In this document: positions 11,166 to 21,196 of the stretch, piece by piece
Layout: every line of letters begins with the position of its first letter
How positions within the stretch are numbered: position 1 is the stretch's first letter
NCBI GenBank assembly: GCA_029964075.1
Contig: CM057149.1
Coordinates: 13,030,465 to 13,094,464 of the forward strand
Direction: 5' to 3'
DNA from: Patiria pectinifera
Lineage: Eukaryota; Echinodermata; Asteroidea; Valvatida; Asterinidae
Length of the DNA: 64,000 bases
Made by a program: the position numbers and the translations under genes
Notes under the pieces: generated by a model
The model's input: the letters and a program-made list of their open reading frames with translations, nothing else
Database searches by the model: none
Told to the model about the DNA's origin: nothing

Positions 11166-12640
11166 TTTGCTAAAATGTAAGGCTAACTCCTTGCAAACTG
11201 TTAAATCAATACATGAGGTGTCCCATTTGACTTTTTTAAAACAAATTATTTTCCCAGTTTTTAGGGTAAAGGAATTTTCTCTTTTTCCTTTCTCTTTTGT
11301 TGTTGCTATATTTTGCGAATTAACTCATTCGTATGAAATGCTCATAGTCAATCAAAGAATATTTCACTCATAGGGGCCTAAATTATATATTTTTAAATTT
11401 AATAGAGACGCATTGATCGTGCTATCATATACCGTTCTAATACCATTGCGAAGTACTGTATTGTTTGGAATGCTCACAATTAAAGACACGTTATTTGAAA
11501 GATGTATAAATAATATTTATATTACAATGTACATCTATATTCTTTCCCGGTATAATTTATGGCGTTTCTTACGTCAATTGGCAATCGCGTCATTATATAA
11601 TGATAGTCAAATTGATCAAACGAAACTCCGTTTTGATTATAGTCAATTTGAAATATTCATTGATTTATGACATACACCTGTGTTTCAATTTTGATACTAC
11701 CCGTAGACTTGCCGAGCAGCTGTAGATATCAAACTAAACCAAAGTATAAAAGATAGAGGGTAAAAAAAATCAAAAAGTTATGTGCTAGTCAAGCTTTCAG
11801 GGATCGGTCTGAGCCATAACAATGCCCCAGCCGATCCCTTAGTTCTCTTCCGGGGTCTCGGCGTCCCCGACCAATACACACTTCCTTCCCTATCCATCCA
11901 TATAACCCCGGAGGGCCAGGCACCATGTAAAAGCAAAGAGCTAAGGGAGGAACAGGGCGGCCCCTAAGCCCTGATCCTCCGAGTGGACCACATGCCCTGA
12001 ACCTATACGAAGGCGCCAACCTGGAACTCGCGGACAGTACCAGCAGCAGTGCTTACCGATTAAGCTAAGGTACTGTTGGTACTTTACGACGGGAAATTAA
12101 ATCTCTTATAGTGAATAATTGAACTGATTCGTTAAAAACCAAAAAGACACCAGCGGGATTCGAACCCGGGACCCTGCTAACCGTGGACGACGAATCGTAA
12201 CCACTCGGCCATTTCGTTACCTTAGAATTTTCCTTAAACTGAGAAAAGTTGTCTTTATTGGTGAGCAAACGCGCCAGGAAGATTACTGGGTCCATTTGCT
12301 TTACCTTAATGGGTAAAAACAAGTCGATATAATGAGCCTAGTGTGTTTGGTTTGTTAGGAAGCTGCATAACACAGCCTAATGTGCAAAAAAGTCGTGTGC
12401 TAGGCGGATCATTACGCAACAATGAACACCGCAATTGTGTATTTTCATAAGGCAGACGCGTAGATTTCTACTCTTTGTATCTGGGCACATATAGATTCTC
12501 ACCTCCCTCTTCACCTATTTCGACTTTCTTTTAGAGAAAAATAGAGACTGTCAGCGAATCTCCGGGAGCTGAAATAAGGATCGTCCCCTCGATAGACCTC
12601 AGACTCAGTAAAGTTCAACATTGGGCTCTTTTTCAACAGC
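11165..12640. repeat. tRNA-like module, right arm
   Basis: Inverted copy of 5,725-7,130. The minus-strand pol III boxes sit at about 12,159-12,212 (GGATTCGAACC on plus is box B). It matches the left copy closely but with scattered substitutions, so the arms have diverged since pairing. Confidence 0.75.
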
Positions 12641-14735
12641 TGTTTTTGCGGAAACTTTACATCTGGATTTTTAGAAGCATCTGATCTTGCCCAATTTTAG
12701 TAAAATATGCTCCAAATTTTGCTAAAAAAGCAAGGTTTCTGAAAAAAAAATCCGATGTAAGGAATTAACCTTACTTTTTTTAAAGTAAAATTTGGTAAAA
12801 ATTAGATATTTATGGAAAATTTCAGATTGTAAGGATTAACTTTGCAGTTTTAGCAAAATTGGGCAAAATCAGTTTTGTATGAAAAATCTAAAATTGTAAG
12901 GGGTTAACCTTGCCAAATTAGGGCAAAATCAGATGTTTCTGGAAAATTGCAGATTGAAAGGGGTTAACCTTGCTTTTTTAAGCGAAATTGGGAAAAATCA
13001 GATGTTTCCTAAAAATTGAAGATTGTAAGGGGTTAACTTGGCATTTTTAGCATAACTTGGCAATACCAAATTTATATGAAAAATCTCAAATTGTAAGGTG
13101 AACCTTGTATTTTTAGCGGAAACTTTACATCTGGATTTATAGAAGCATCTGATTCTGCCCAATTTTAGTAAAATATGCTCCAAATTATGCTAAAAAAGCA
13201 AGGTTAACCCCTTACCATTTTATTTCTTAAACTGAGAAAAGTTGTCTTTATAGGTGAGCAAACGCGCCAGGAAGATTACTGGGTCCATTTGCTTTACCTT
13301 AATGGGTAAAAACAAGTCGATATAATGAGCCCAGTGTGTTTGGTTTGTTAGGAAGCTGCATAACACAGCCTAATGTGCAAAACAGTCGTGTGCTAGGCGG
13401 ATCATTACGCAACAATGAACACCGCAATTGTGTATTTTCATAAGGCAGACGCGTAGATTTCTACTCTTTGTATCTGGGCACATATAGATTCTCACCTCCC
13501 TCTTCACCTATTTCGACTTTCTTTTAGAGAAAAATAGAGACTGTCAGCGAATCTCCGGGAGTTGAAATAAGGATCGTCCCCTCGATAGACCTCAGACTCA
13601 GTAAAGTTCAACATTGGGCTCTTTTTCAACAGCTGTTTTTGCGGAAACTTTACATCTGGATTTTTAGAAGCATCTGATCTTGCCCAATTTTAGTAAAATA
13701 TGCTCCAAATTTTGCTAAAAAAGCAAGGTTTCTGAAAAAAAAATCCGATGTAAGGAATTAACCTTACTTTTTTTAAAGTAAAATTTGGTAAAAATTAGAT
13801 ATTTATGGAAAATTTCAGATTGTAAGGATTAACTTTGCAGTTTTAGCAAAATTGGGCAAAATCAGTTTTGTATGAAAAATCTAAAATTGTAAGGGGTTAA
13901 CCTTGCCAAATTAGGGCAAAATCAGATGTTTCTGGAAAATTGCAGATTGAAAGGGGTTAACCTTGCTTTTTTAAGCGAAATTGGGAAAAATCAGATGTTT
14001 CCTAAAAATTGAAGATTGTAAGGGGTTAACTTGGCATTTTTAGCATAACTTGGCAATACCAAATTTATATGAAAAATCTCAAATTGTAAGGGGTGAACCT
14101 TGTATTTTTAGCGGAAACTTTACATCTGGATTTATAGAAGCATCTGATTCTGCCCAATTTTAGTAAAATATGCTCCAAATTATGCTAAAAAAGCAAGGTT
14201 AACCCCTTACCATTTTATTTCTTAAACTGAGAAAAGTTGTCTTTATAGGTGAGCAAACGCGCCAGGAAGATTACTGGGTCCATTTGCTTTACCTTAATGG
14301 GTAAAAACAAGTCGATATAATGAGCCCAGTGTGTTTGGTTTGTTAGGAAGCTGCATAACACAGCCTAATGTGCAAAACAGTCGTGTGCTAGGCGGATCAT
14401 TACGCAACAATGAACACCGCAATTGTGTATTTTCATAAGGCAGACGCGTAGATTTCTACTCTTTGTATCTGGGCACATATAGATTCTCACCTCCCTCTTC
14501 ACCTATTTCGACTTTCTTTTAGAGAAAAATAGAGACTGTCAGCGAATCTCCGGGAGTTGAAATAAGGATCGTCCCCTCGATAGACCTCAGACTCAGTAAA
14601 GTTCAACATTGGGCTCTTTTTCAACAGCTGTTTTTGCGGAAACTTTACATCTGGATTTTTAGAAGCATCTGATCTTGCCCAATTTTAGTAAAATATGCTC
14701 CAAATTTTGCTAAAAAAGCAAGGTTAACCCCTTAC
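12233..14735. repeat. ~994-bp tandem amplification, 2.5 units
   Basis: Units start with CTTAAACTGAGAAAAG at 12,233, 13,226 and 14,221, so the periods are 993 and 995. Units one and two differ at very few positions (for example a 2-base gap near 13,097). Each full unit joins the outer end of the tRNA-like module to a copy of the foldback centre (compare 12,735-13,225 with 9,007-9,570), including the orientation switch. The third unit departs near 14,720 into the ordinary arm. Confidence 0.85.
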
Positions 14736-15620
14736 CGTTTTAGATTTTTCATACATATCTGATTTTTCAAAATTTTACTAAATATAAAAGGTACACCTCT
14801 TACAATTTAAACTTTTTCATAAACATTTCTTTTTGCCCAATTTTGCTAGAAATACAAGGTTAAGCCCTAACAATCTGCAATTTTCCAGAATCATCTGATT
14901 GTGTCCTATTTTGCTAAAAAAAATGCAAGGTTAACCCCTCACAATTTAATTTTTTTTCATAAACATCTAATTTTTCCCGATCTTATTCAAAAAGTAAGGT
15001 TAACCCTTTACGATCTGCAATTTTCCAGAAACATTTGATTTTTTCCCATTTTTGCTTTAAAAAAAATGCGAGGTTATCCCCTTTCAATTTGAAAGTTTTC
15101 GTAACATCTAACTTTGCAAAATTTCAATAAAAAAGCAAGGTTAATCCCTTACATCTGGAATTTTTCGGAAACATCTGATTTTGCCCAATTTCGCAAAAAT
15201 ATTCAATGTTCAAAGGCAGATCGAGAACACAATTTGTGGGGGGGCCCAAAAAAATTTGGTCCCCCCAAAAAGTGGGTCAAAAAAATTACGGCGTGGGGTT
15301 CGGGGCCCGCTTAAGGGCCCTCGAAAAAAATATTGGATTCTAGATGCTCTGTGGTGCGATCTGAGGCAATTTAAAAAAAAAAATGGTTTCGTTTTTTGGG
15401 GAGGGGGCCAAGGCCCCCTTTGGCCCCCCCCCCCCCGGATCCGCCCTTGGCAATGTTCACCCCTTACAATTTGAAATGTTTCATAAACATCTAACCCCAT
15501 ACAATCTGCAATTTTCCAGAAACATCTGATTTTTCCCGATTTTGCTAAAAAAAAAATGCAAGGTTAACCCCTTACAATTTGATTTTTTTTCATAAACATC
15601 TACTCTTGCCCAATTTTACA
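14735..15620 (-). repeat. ~69-bp satellite, right arm outer segment
   Basis: Degenerate satellite in the GGTTAACCCC orientation, the partner of 4,985-5,725. It is interrupted by a small transposon at 15,211-15,449. Confidence 0.75.
15211..15449. mobile_element. Small non-autonomous DNA transposon (hAT-like MITE)
   Basis: The ends CAAAGGCAGATC and GGATCCGCCCTTG are inverted relatives. Flanking 8-mers TCAATGTT and GCAATGTT are a 7/8 target duplication, the length expected of hAT elements. The interior is rich in G and C runs. Relatives in this window lie at 48,976-49,330 and 61,070-61,491. Confidence 0.65.
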
Positions 15621-15944
15621 TTCAGCTTATGCTAACAAATTATCAGGTAACTGGATCATTAAACGGGACAGGTGCACATCGGCCTTGGAGCTCAGACCAT
15701 GTGGCACGCACTCCTCAATGCATAGATGATGCACATAACACTATGGGTAGTACAGGCACAGCTGGGGGTACTGCCCAACCAATGATGGGCGCATTGCGTA
15801 TGCTTAAAGAATTACCCACAATTCCGGTTTTTACCGTTTAGGTCTGGCTCTAATCACTGTACGCGATCCCCTGACGTCTCATACCCTGAATTTAGGCAAA
15901 ATAGTCAGACTTTCGCGGTCTAGTAACCAAACTTTGACTCTTAA

Positions 15945-17168
15945 CCCGAATATATTCGGGATAGCTTTACACCCGGCAGGTGCTATGCCCGAGTATACTC
16001 GGGATAGCAGTAAACGTTGTGCTGCCCTCTGTTGAACAACAATATGTTGTTCAACAGAGGGCAGCACAACGTTTACTGCTATCCCGAGTATACCACTGAT
16101 CTCTATATAAAGACTGGATAGCAACCTCGTCCACAGTGCTTACTTTATTTCCAACCGCGTTTCCAATAGTAAACCCTGGATAGGAAACTTTCTTCCTGTA
16201 TCCTGATTGGATACCGCAATTGGCTAGTAATGGATTTTTATCGTGTACTTGGTGCTATATATTCACAACGTGCAGTACGTGTTTTCGCGATCATTCGTCC
16301 ACGCCTTCTCGAAAATACTAATTTCCTTTCCAATTTGCTCATATTAATATGAAATATGATACTGCATGTTGTCTTGATAAGATCGTAACAGTTTGATTTC
16401 AAAAATCGTGTTTTCGTAACTCACGCCGTGCTCGCGCTGCTACGAATTGACTCTGTTTTTACCCCAGACACCGCATACAAAAACAAACGCTAATGTGTAA
16501 CGCATATCCAGGCACCAGACTGTTCCTCATTTGCATACGTCTGCAAAAATCTTGCACATGCAAATGATCCAATACCAGGGTGAGAGAGCAGGTAGTGGTG
16601 GGCGCGTACTGCTCGACACCCTGGGAACGAGGTTGACTGGATAGCGGATATGCATACAACATTCACACAGAAGACTTTGCATATTGACCAATTTGCCCCC
16701 GGTCTCACGAAGATGGCCGCGTATAATACGAACGTTCTACGCGTAAATACGCGCGCGTTGTATCAACAGTTGACGCGCATTTTGGTCACGTACACATATT
16801 ATGATATTCTAAAAGGGACACATATCCGTAGTGATTATCATTGCAAAACGCCGAAAAAGTGATATTTGCGGTATTTTAGTAACCACGACGTTAAAAGCAA
16901 TTGTAGTTAACCTTTGTCAGTGGTGGTGGTCAAAATATAAGTCAAGTGAACCGCGACGTTACAAAAGAAATCATGCTGTCTATAAAAACGGCAACTTGTC
17001 CTTTGTAGATCACCAGCCGGTCTCACCAATATGGAGTCAAATTCGTACATTGTGCGGCTCTTTATTAGCTATCCAGTCTTTATGTAGAGATCAGTGGAGT
17101 ATACTCGGGCATAGCACCTGCCGGGTGTAAAGCTATCCCGAATATATTCGGGCGCAGCAGTCAAAGTG
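15945..17168. mobile_element. TTAA-flanked element, piggyBac-like by its ends
   Basis: TTAA is present at 15,941-15,944 and 17,169-17,172, and the left arm without the insertion has a single TTAA there. A 56-base inverted repeat starts CCCGAATATATTCGGGATAG at 15,945 and pairs with 17,097-17,152. The right end has 16 more bases before TTAA; the left does not, so the left tip may be trimmed. No transposase is seen in the 1.2 kb. A stretch at 16,548-16,640 is shared with 41,710-41,805. Confidence 0.6.
15994..16091. repeat. Near-perfect hairpin, ~47-base arms
   Basis: An arm running from TATACTCGGGATAGCAG to TTGAACAAC is followed after a few bases by its exact reverse complement. It interrupts the inverted repeat of the surrounding TTAA element, so it is a later foldback insertion or an internal duplication. 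Confidence 0.7.
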
Positions 17169-17280
17169 TTAAGGAAACATCGAATGAAAAGGGAAACATC
17201 AAATGCATATTGCAAAAGATCGAATGCAAACATACCGATGAAACATCGAATTCAAATAGCTCGAAATGTCAAACATATCT

Positions 17281-17970
17281 TCACCGACACCACGAACTGA
17301 CACCCAGTGATCAGCGTTGCAAAAATACAAATTTGAGAAAAACGCTTTTAAAGGTTTGACACGAATTTACTCAGTAAAATGATCCATCTATCTTAGAGGT
17401 TTTGATATCACTTAACGTGAAAATGCTTAAACTACTCAATTATAAACATTATATTGTGAAAATCTGCTTAGTTAATTAGCAATTAAATGATTAAGATGGG
17501 TGTCAGTTCGTGAAAACCAACATTTACGTGTTTTCGGAGAGCGCACGCATGCATTAGCGTTAGTGAGTGTCAGTTCGTGAAAACCAAAATTGACGCGTTT
17601 TGGAAGAGTGCGCGCACACACTGCGCATGCGTGCGCGCACCCTCCCAAAACGCGTCAATTTTGGTTTTTACGAACTGACACTCACTAACGCTATTGCATG
17701 CGCGCACTCTCAGAAAACACGTACATTTTGGTTTTCACGAACTGACACCCTGTGCAGGGTCACTTCGTGGTAACCAAAAATACCAGAATTGACCAATTTC
17801 TTGAAAATTCACTAGTAAAATTTGCTTATTTTAGATGATTTCAGCAATTTTAACTTCGTCATGTTAAACTTCATGATACAACTGCTAATATGTGCAAAGA
17901 AAGAAAATTTTAATTTTAATTTTTTTTGTACACATGTGATGCAGAGGGTGTCAGTGCGTGGTGTCGGTGA
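17281..17970. mobile_element. Nested MITE with TCACCGACACC ends
   Basis: The ends TCACCGACACCACGAACTGA and its near-inverse (17,947-17,970) split the outer GCGATG array, which resumes on the other side. Target duplication is short or imperfect (ATAT). A second foldback is nested at 17,498-17,750. Confidence 0.7.
17498..17750. mobile_element. Hairpin MITE with GTGTCAGTTCGTG ends
   Basis: About 120-base arms, almost perfectly complementary, meet near 17,630 in an alternating CG and CA stretch. The ends GGGTGTCAGTTCGTG share the ACGAACTGACACC motif with the host MITE, so the two may be one family inserted into itself. Confidence 0.7.
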
Positions 17971-18384
17971 CGATATGTGTAAAACATTGCTCACATATTT
18001 GCGAATATCGCAAATATATTGTAAAACAACACACACAATTGTATCGAAAAACATCGCACATTTTAATGCAAAAAATCGAACATAATATTGAAAACATCGC
18101 ACATTATATCGTCAGAAACATCGCACATATAAATTGAAAATCGCATATAAATGTAAAACATCGCACACATAATTATATTGAACATCGCACATATATTGTA
18201 AAACATCGCACAAATATATTAAACATCGCGCAAATAATGAAAAACATCGCACACTTATATTGAACATCGCACATAAATGTAAAAGATAACAAGCACATAT
18301 AGAACATCCGACATATATATTGCAAAATATTGAACAGTGCAACGTTTGACACGCCATAGAAAACAAGTCCCGGTTAAAAACATT

Positions 18385-18555
18385 GGCGCCGTATCATAAG
18401 TCTGACGCCTCTTAAGTCCGATGTCGGAAAAACGAAGGGTACGAGGCGTCGGAGCATGGAGGCGTCGGACTCATGGGCCTTTATTTGGTTGGCAGATGCG
18501 ATTTTGTCGGAGCTATGAGGCGTCAGACCTATGAGGCGTCTGACTTATGAGCAGA
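18385..18555. repeat. GACGCCTC / GAGGCGTC foldback repeat
   Basis: Repeated GAGGCGTCGGA and inverse copies make a foldable block. A second copy is at 42,130-42,310 in the matching place 3' of gene B, so it predates the duplication of that flank. Confidence 0.65.
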
Positions 18556-19332
18556 CCCCAAAACATTATTTCCTGCAGTTGTGACGGAAATGTTTTCTCA
18601 CTGGCTTTCGGCTCATATTTACCCTCATGTATGACGAGCCTGTAACTAACATCCATGTTGAAGACGTTCATCCAAAAGACTTATCTTTGAAATTGTAAGG
18701 ACAATATATCAAACATTAATTTGGCAGTGACACTGCAGTAATGTTTGAAAGGCAGGTTTAAGGCAACCCTCTTAATAGACGGAAAACTCTGATTCCAAAC
18801 CCGTGCAGGTGGGCTCGTCAGCCTTGGTTGGCTACCCACCAAGGAGAAGGCTACCTCGGAAGTATGAAACCATACCGCTATTACTCCACTCCTGGTCGGC
18901 CTACCGGATGGGATTGCGCGTTGGGCCAGCGGGCCAGCGACCCACCGTGTAAAAAAGCCTCTTGTTACGAATTGCTCAGCTGATTCGAATGGTATGACCT
19001 CGGAACGTCTTGACCTACGATGACGGAAATCCTCTCAACCACGCAAAATTGCGACCTGGGATGTCTTAGATTGTCCTCCTGCCCCCCGCCTCCCCCTCCC
19101 CTTCTCCCAGTTTGACAAGAAATCGCCGCTCCTGCCTGACAAACATGTTGATGGATATGGCAGTGACGCTAAGTATGTTTTTTGATGAAATCCGAGAAAG
19201 TCTGAGAAGTTCGTTCAAATGCGCCGTTAGGCAACTCTCTGCCCGATTTTGTGCAAAGTTTATCCTGCGCATCTATCCTGCTGATTTATTTGGACGAATC
19301 CTGCATGGCGCACCTGATCACTGCATACACTC

Positions 19333-19457
19333 ACGAGGCCCCCTTCAATGGAGAAACCATTACGCATGCTATTGCACAAAACAACTGCATGCCTCGTGCC
19401 CTATTATCTGAACAATAGCTAGCACAATGCCTCGCCATTGAAAGGGGCCTTCGTGAT
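19333..19457. mobile_element. Small hairpin MITE-like element
   Basis: TCACGAGGCCCCCTTCAATGG at the left is the near-inverse of CCATTGAAAGGGGCCTTCGTGA at the right, about 125 bases overall. The matching flank of gene B lacks it. Confidence 0.5.
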
Positions 19458-21097
19458 AGGATTGTTGCTCGGATTCGTCTGTACACAACCGCGGGCGTAG
19501 GGGGATGCTTTAATGCAATCCTTGAAAATGCACCTTTATTTTCAATTATACTTTTGCAATTTGTAAAGGCTATTTTGGTATCATTTTGCTCATGCAAATT
19601 TTCATATTCATTAGCAAAAGTGTGATTTCAGGCAGAAAGCTCAATGTTACAGCTAGCAAAAGTGGTTAGAATTTGTGATGATTTGCTTTCGAAATTGTTC
19701 TTTCTTTGTCGATCTGTTATTGTGTCGGTACATGGCTGTAAGGCAAGTCAACTTTTCTAACAAATGTTTTCAATGAGCACATTTTTGAGTTCACGATTTT
19801 GAGCAGAAAACCCCCAAAACTGAGCAATGTCTTCCTGTAATGACATCACAGCAACAACGCCCTCGGTTGTCCGGAAAAGTATGGAAACATTATAAATGTT
19901 TAAAGAAGTGCACTTTTCGATAAGAATTAACCAAAAGGGATCATACAAGTAGTTTTCATGCATTTAAGAGGAGTAGAAAATTTCACATAATGTGTGCCTA
20001 TAAGAAAATTTCATCTCATGAACCCTTTGAACGAGGGCCACATTTTGAGTTTCCAAATAATTTTGTTTTTATTTTTATTTTTATATTAGCAGCATGATAA
20101 TCATGTAGGTCTACAAATTGCTACAATAAGTGTTTTCTTTGTGTGTTGATACAAAGCTATAAGAAATCTAATAAGTATTATCCCTAGTTGAAAATACAGG
20201 TTTATTCTCACATAATATTATGGCAAGCATTATACATAGCTCTAATACAAAATTATTCAGTTTGGCAGCATGATAATGATATAAGTCTTTAACAAGTGCT
20301 TTCCTGTGTGTAGTAATACATTTATTAAGTGTTATCCCCAGCTAAAAATGCAGGTTTATTTTTTAATACTATTACGCCGAATATTATGCGTGACAAAAGT
20401 CATACACAATTATTTATTTTTCATTCAACGTATTTGGCAAAGTTTGTTCACCTTAAAGTAGGCCTATTCTACGCCGTATATACGCAACATCCTTAGCTTT
20501 TCCTGAAATAACAATGAAAGTTTATCGGTGGATCAGAAGTATAAGAGAGTCCAACATTTTCACCCTCGGTATGTATCCACTGCACTTTACCTTTTCGTTT
20601 CCCAATTTCATTTGAATGTATTTATATCAATGGACTCATTCTACTGTGAGCAACTGACGTTGAAAAATATCTAAATTGATGCGAGTCCAATAATATAATT
20701 GATTATCGATTCCACTCCTGTTTGAATATTTTGGGGTTTTTTGGGGTGGTCTTGTGGTGTTTTCTTATTATTATTGTGTATATTATACAAATAAAGCCCC
20801 CATGATTGTTGCATGACTTCTACATAATGCTGCACAAAAAACAAACATTGACAAGAAGAACTCAAAACTACATCTAACCGAAATGCACTGTTAAAATAGA
20901 TTGGTGCCGTAGATTACACAGTCAGTAATATACAACAATGGCAAGAGAAGCAAGGTACCACTCTCCATAATTATAATGTTTTTACAGCATGCACGGGTTA
21001 TAGGCCGAGACCAGTCACGTGAGTATAGAAGAAGTCGACCAGCAATTACGAGGGACACTTTGATGGTCCGAAATACCATGAAACAAATATTGTCCCT

Positions 21098-21196
21098 TCA
21101 CAAGGAGATGAGTGTGTATGATGATGTATGGTCTCCTATCCTTCCTGGTTGCTTCAGCGGTTTAGCTTTCGTCACTTGTTGGTTGTTACGGGTTTC
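21098..21196 (-). CDS. Gene A, probable terminal exon (tail), frame-shifted
   Basis: The homologue of 44,070-44,169, but one base shorter just after the CTGCAG acceptor (ACCCG where B has ACACCG). Past that point the shared frame (QQVTKAKPLKQPGRIG to SSYTLISL, stop TGA) is still open. The loss would shift the frame if the same acceptor is used. Confidence 0.45.
   Translation of the reverse strand, partial: ETRNNQQVTKAKPLKQPGRIGDHTSSYTLISL

Larger units (their letters stand above)
4175..18359. mobile_element. Giant (~14.2 kb) foldback element with satellite arms
   Basis: The left end reads TATGGCGTGTCAGACGTTGCA and the right end is its inverse, TGCAACGTTTGACACGCCATA. Inside, the order of modules on the left (short GCGATG repeats, a 340-base block, ~69-bp satellite, a tRNA-like module, satellite) recurs inverted on the right. 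The orientation flips near 9,463, giving a left arm of ~5.3 kb and a right arm of ~8.9 kb. The right arm is longer because of a ~994-bp tandem amplification and nested insertions. I see no transposase, reverse transcriptase or other recognisable enzyme. The plan (outer tandem repeats plus an inner domain in each inverted arm) recalls foldback elements such as sea urchin TU. No long target duplication is visible; at most TA. Boundaries are well supported, family assignment is inference. Confidence 0.8.
18360..21097. other. 3' flank of gene A, intergenic class II
   Basis: It aligns with 42,097-44,069 (3' of gene B), which shows it is the downstream flank of gene A. Features are a foldback of GACGCCTC motifs (18,385-18,555), a block at 18,790-18,960 (TTGGTTGGCTACCCACC, possibly a LINE 5' region), a ~125-base hairpin at 19,333-19,457, and AT-rich DNA to 21,097. 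Some of the last kilobase may be 3' UTR of A. I see no gene. Confidence 0.65.

Noticed and set aside
4175-18359. LTR retroelement or Polinton as the identity of the 14-kb element
   Set aside because: Repeats are inverted, not direct; no polymerase, integrase or capsid-like frame is visible; tips and target site do not fit Polintons.
18790-18960. LINE coding sequence
   Set aside because: Only a short untranslated-like block with TTGGTTGGCTACCCACC; no reverse transcriptase motif follows.
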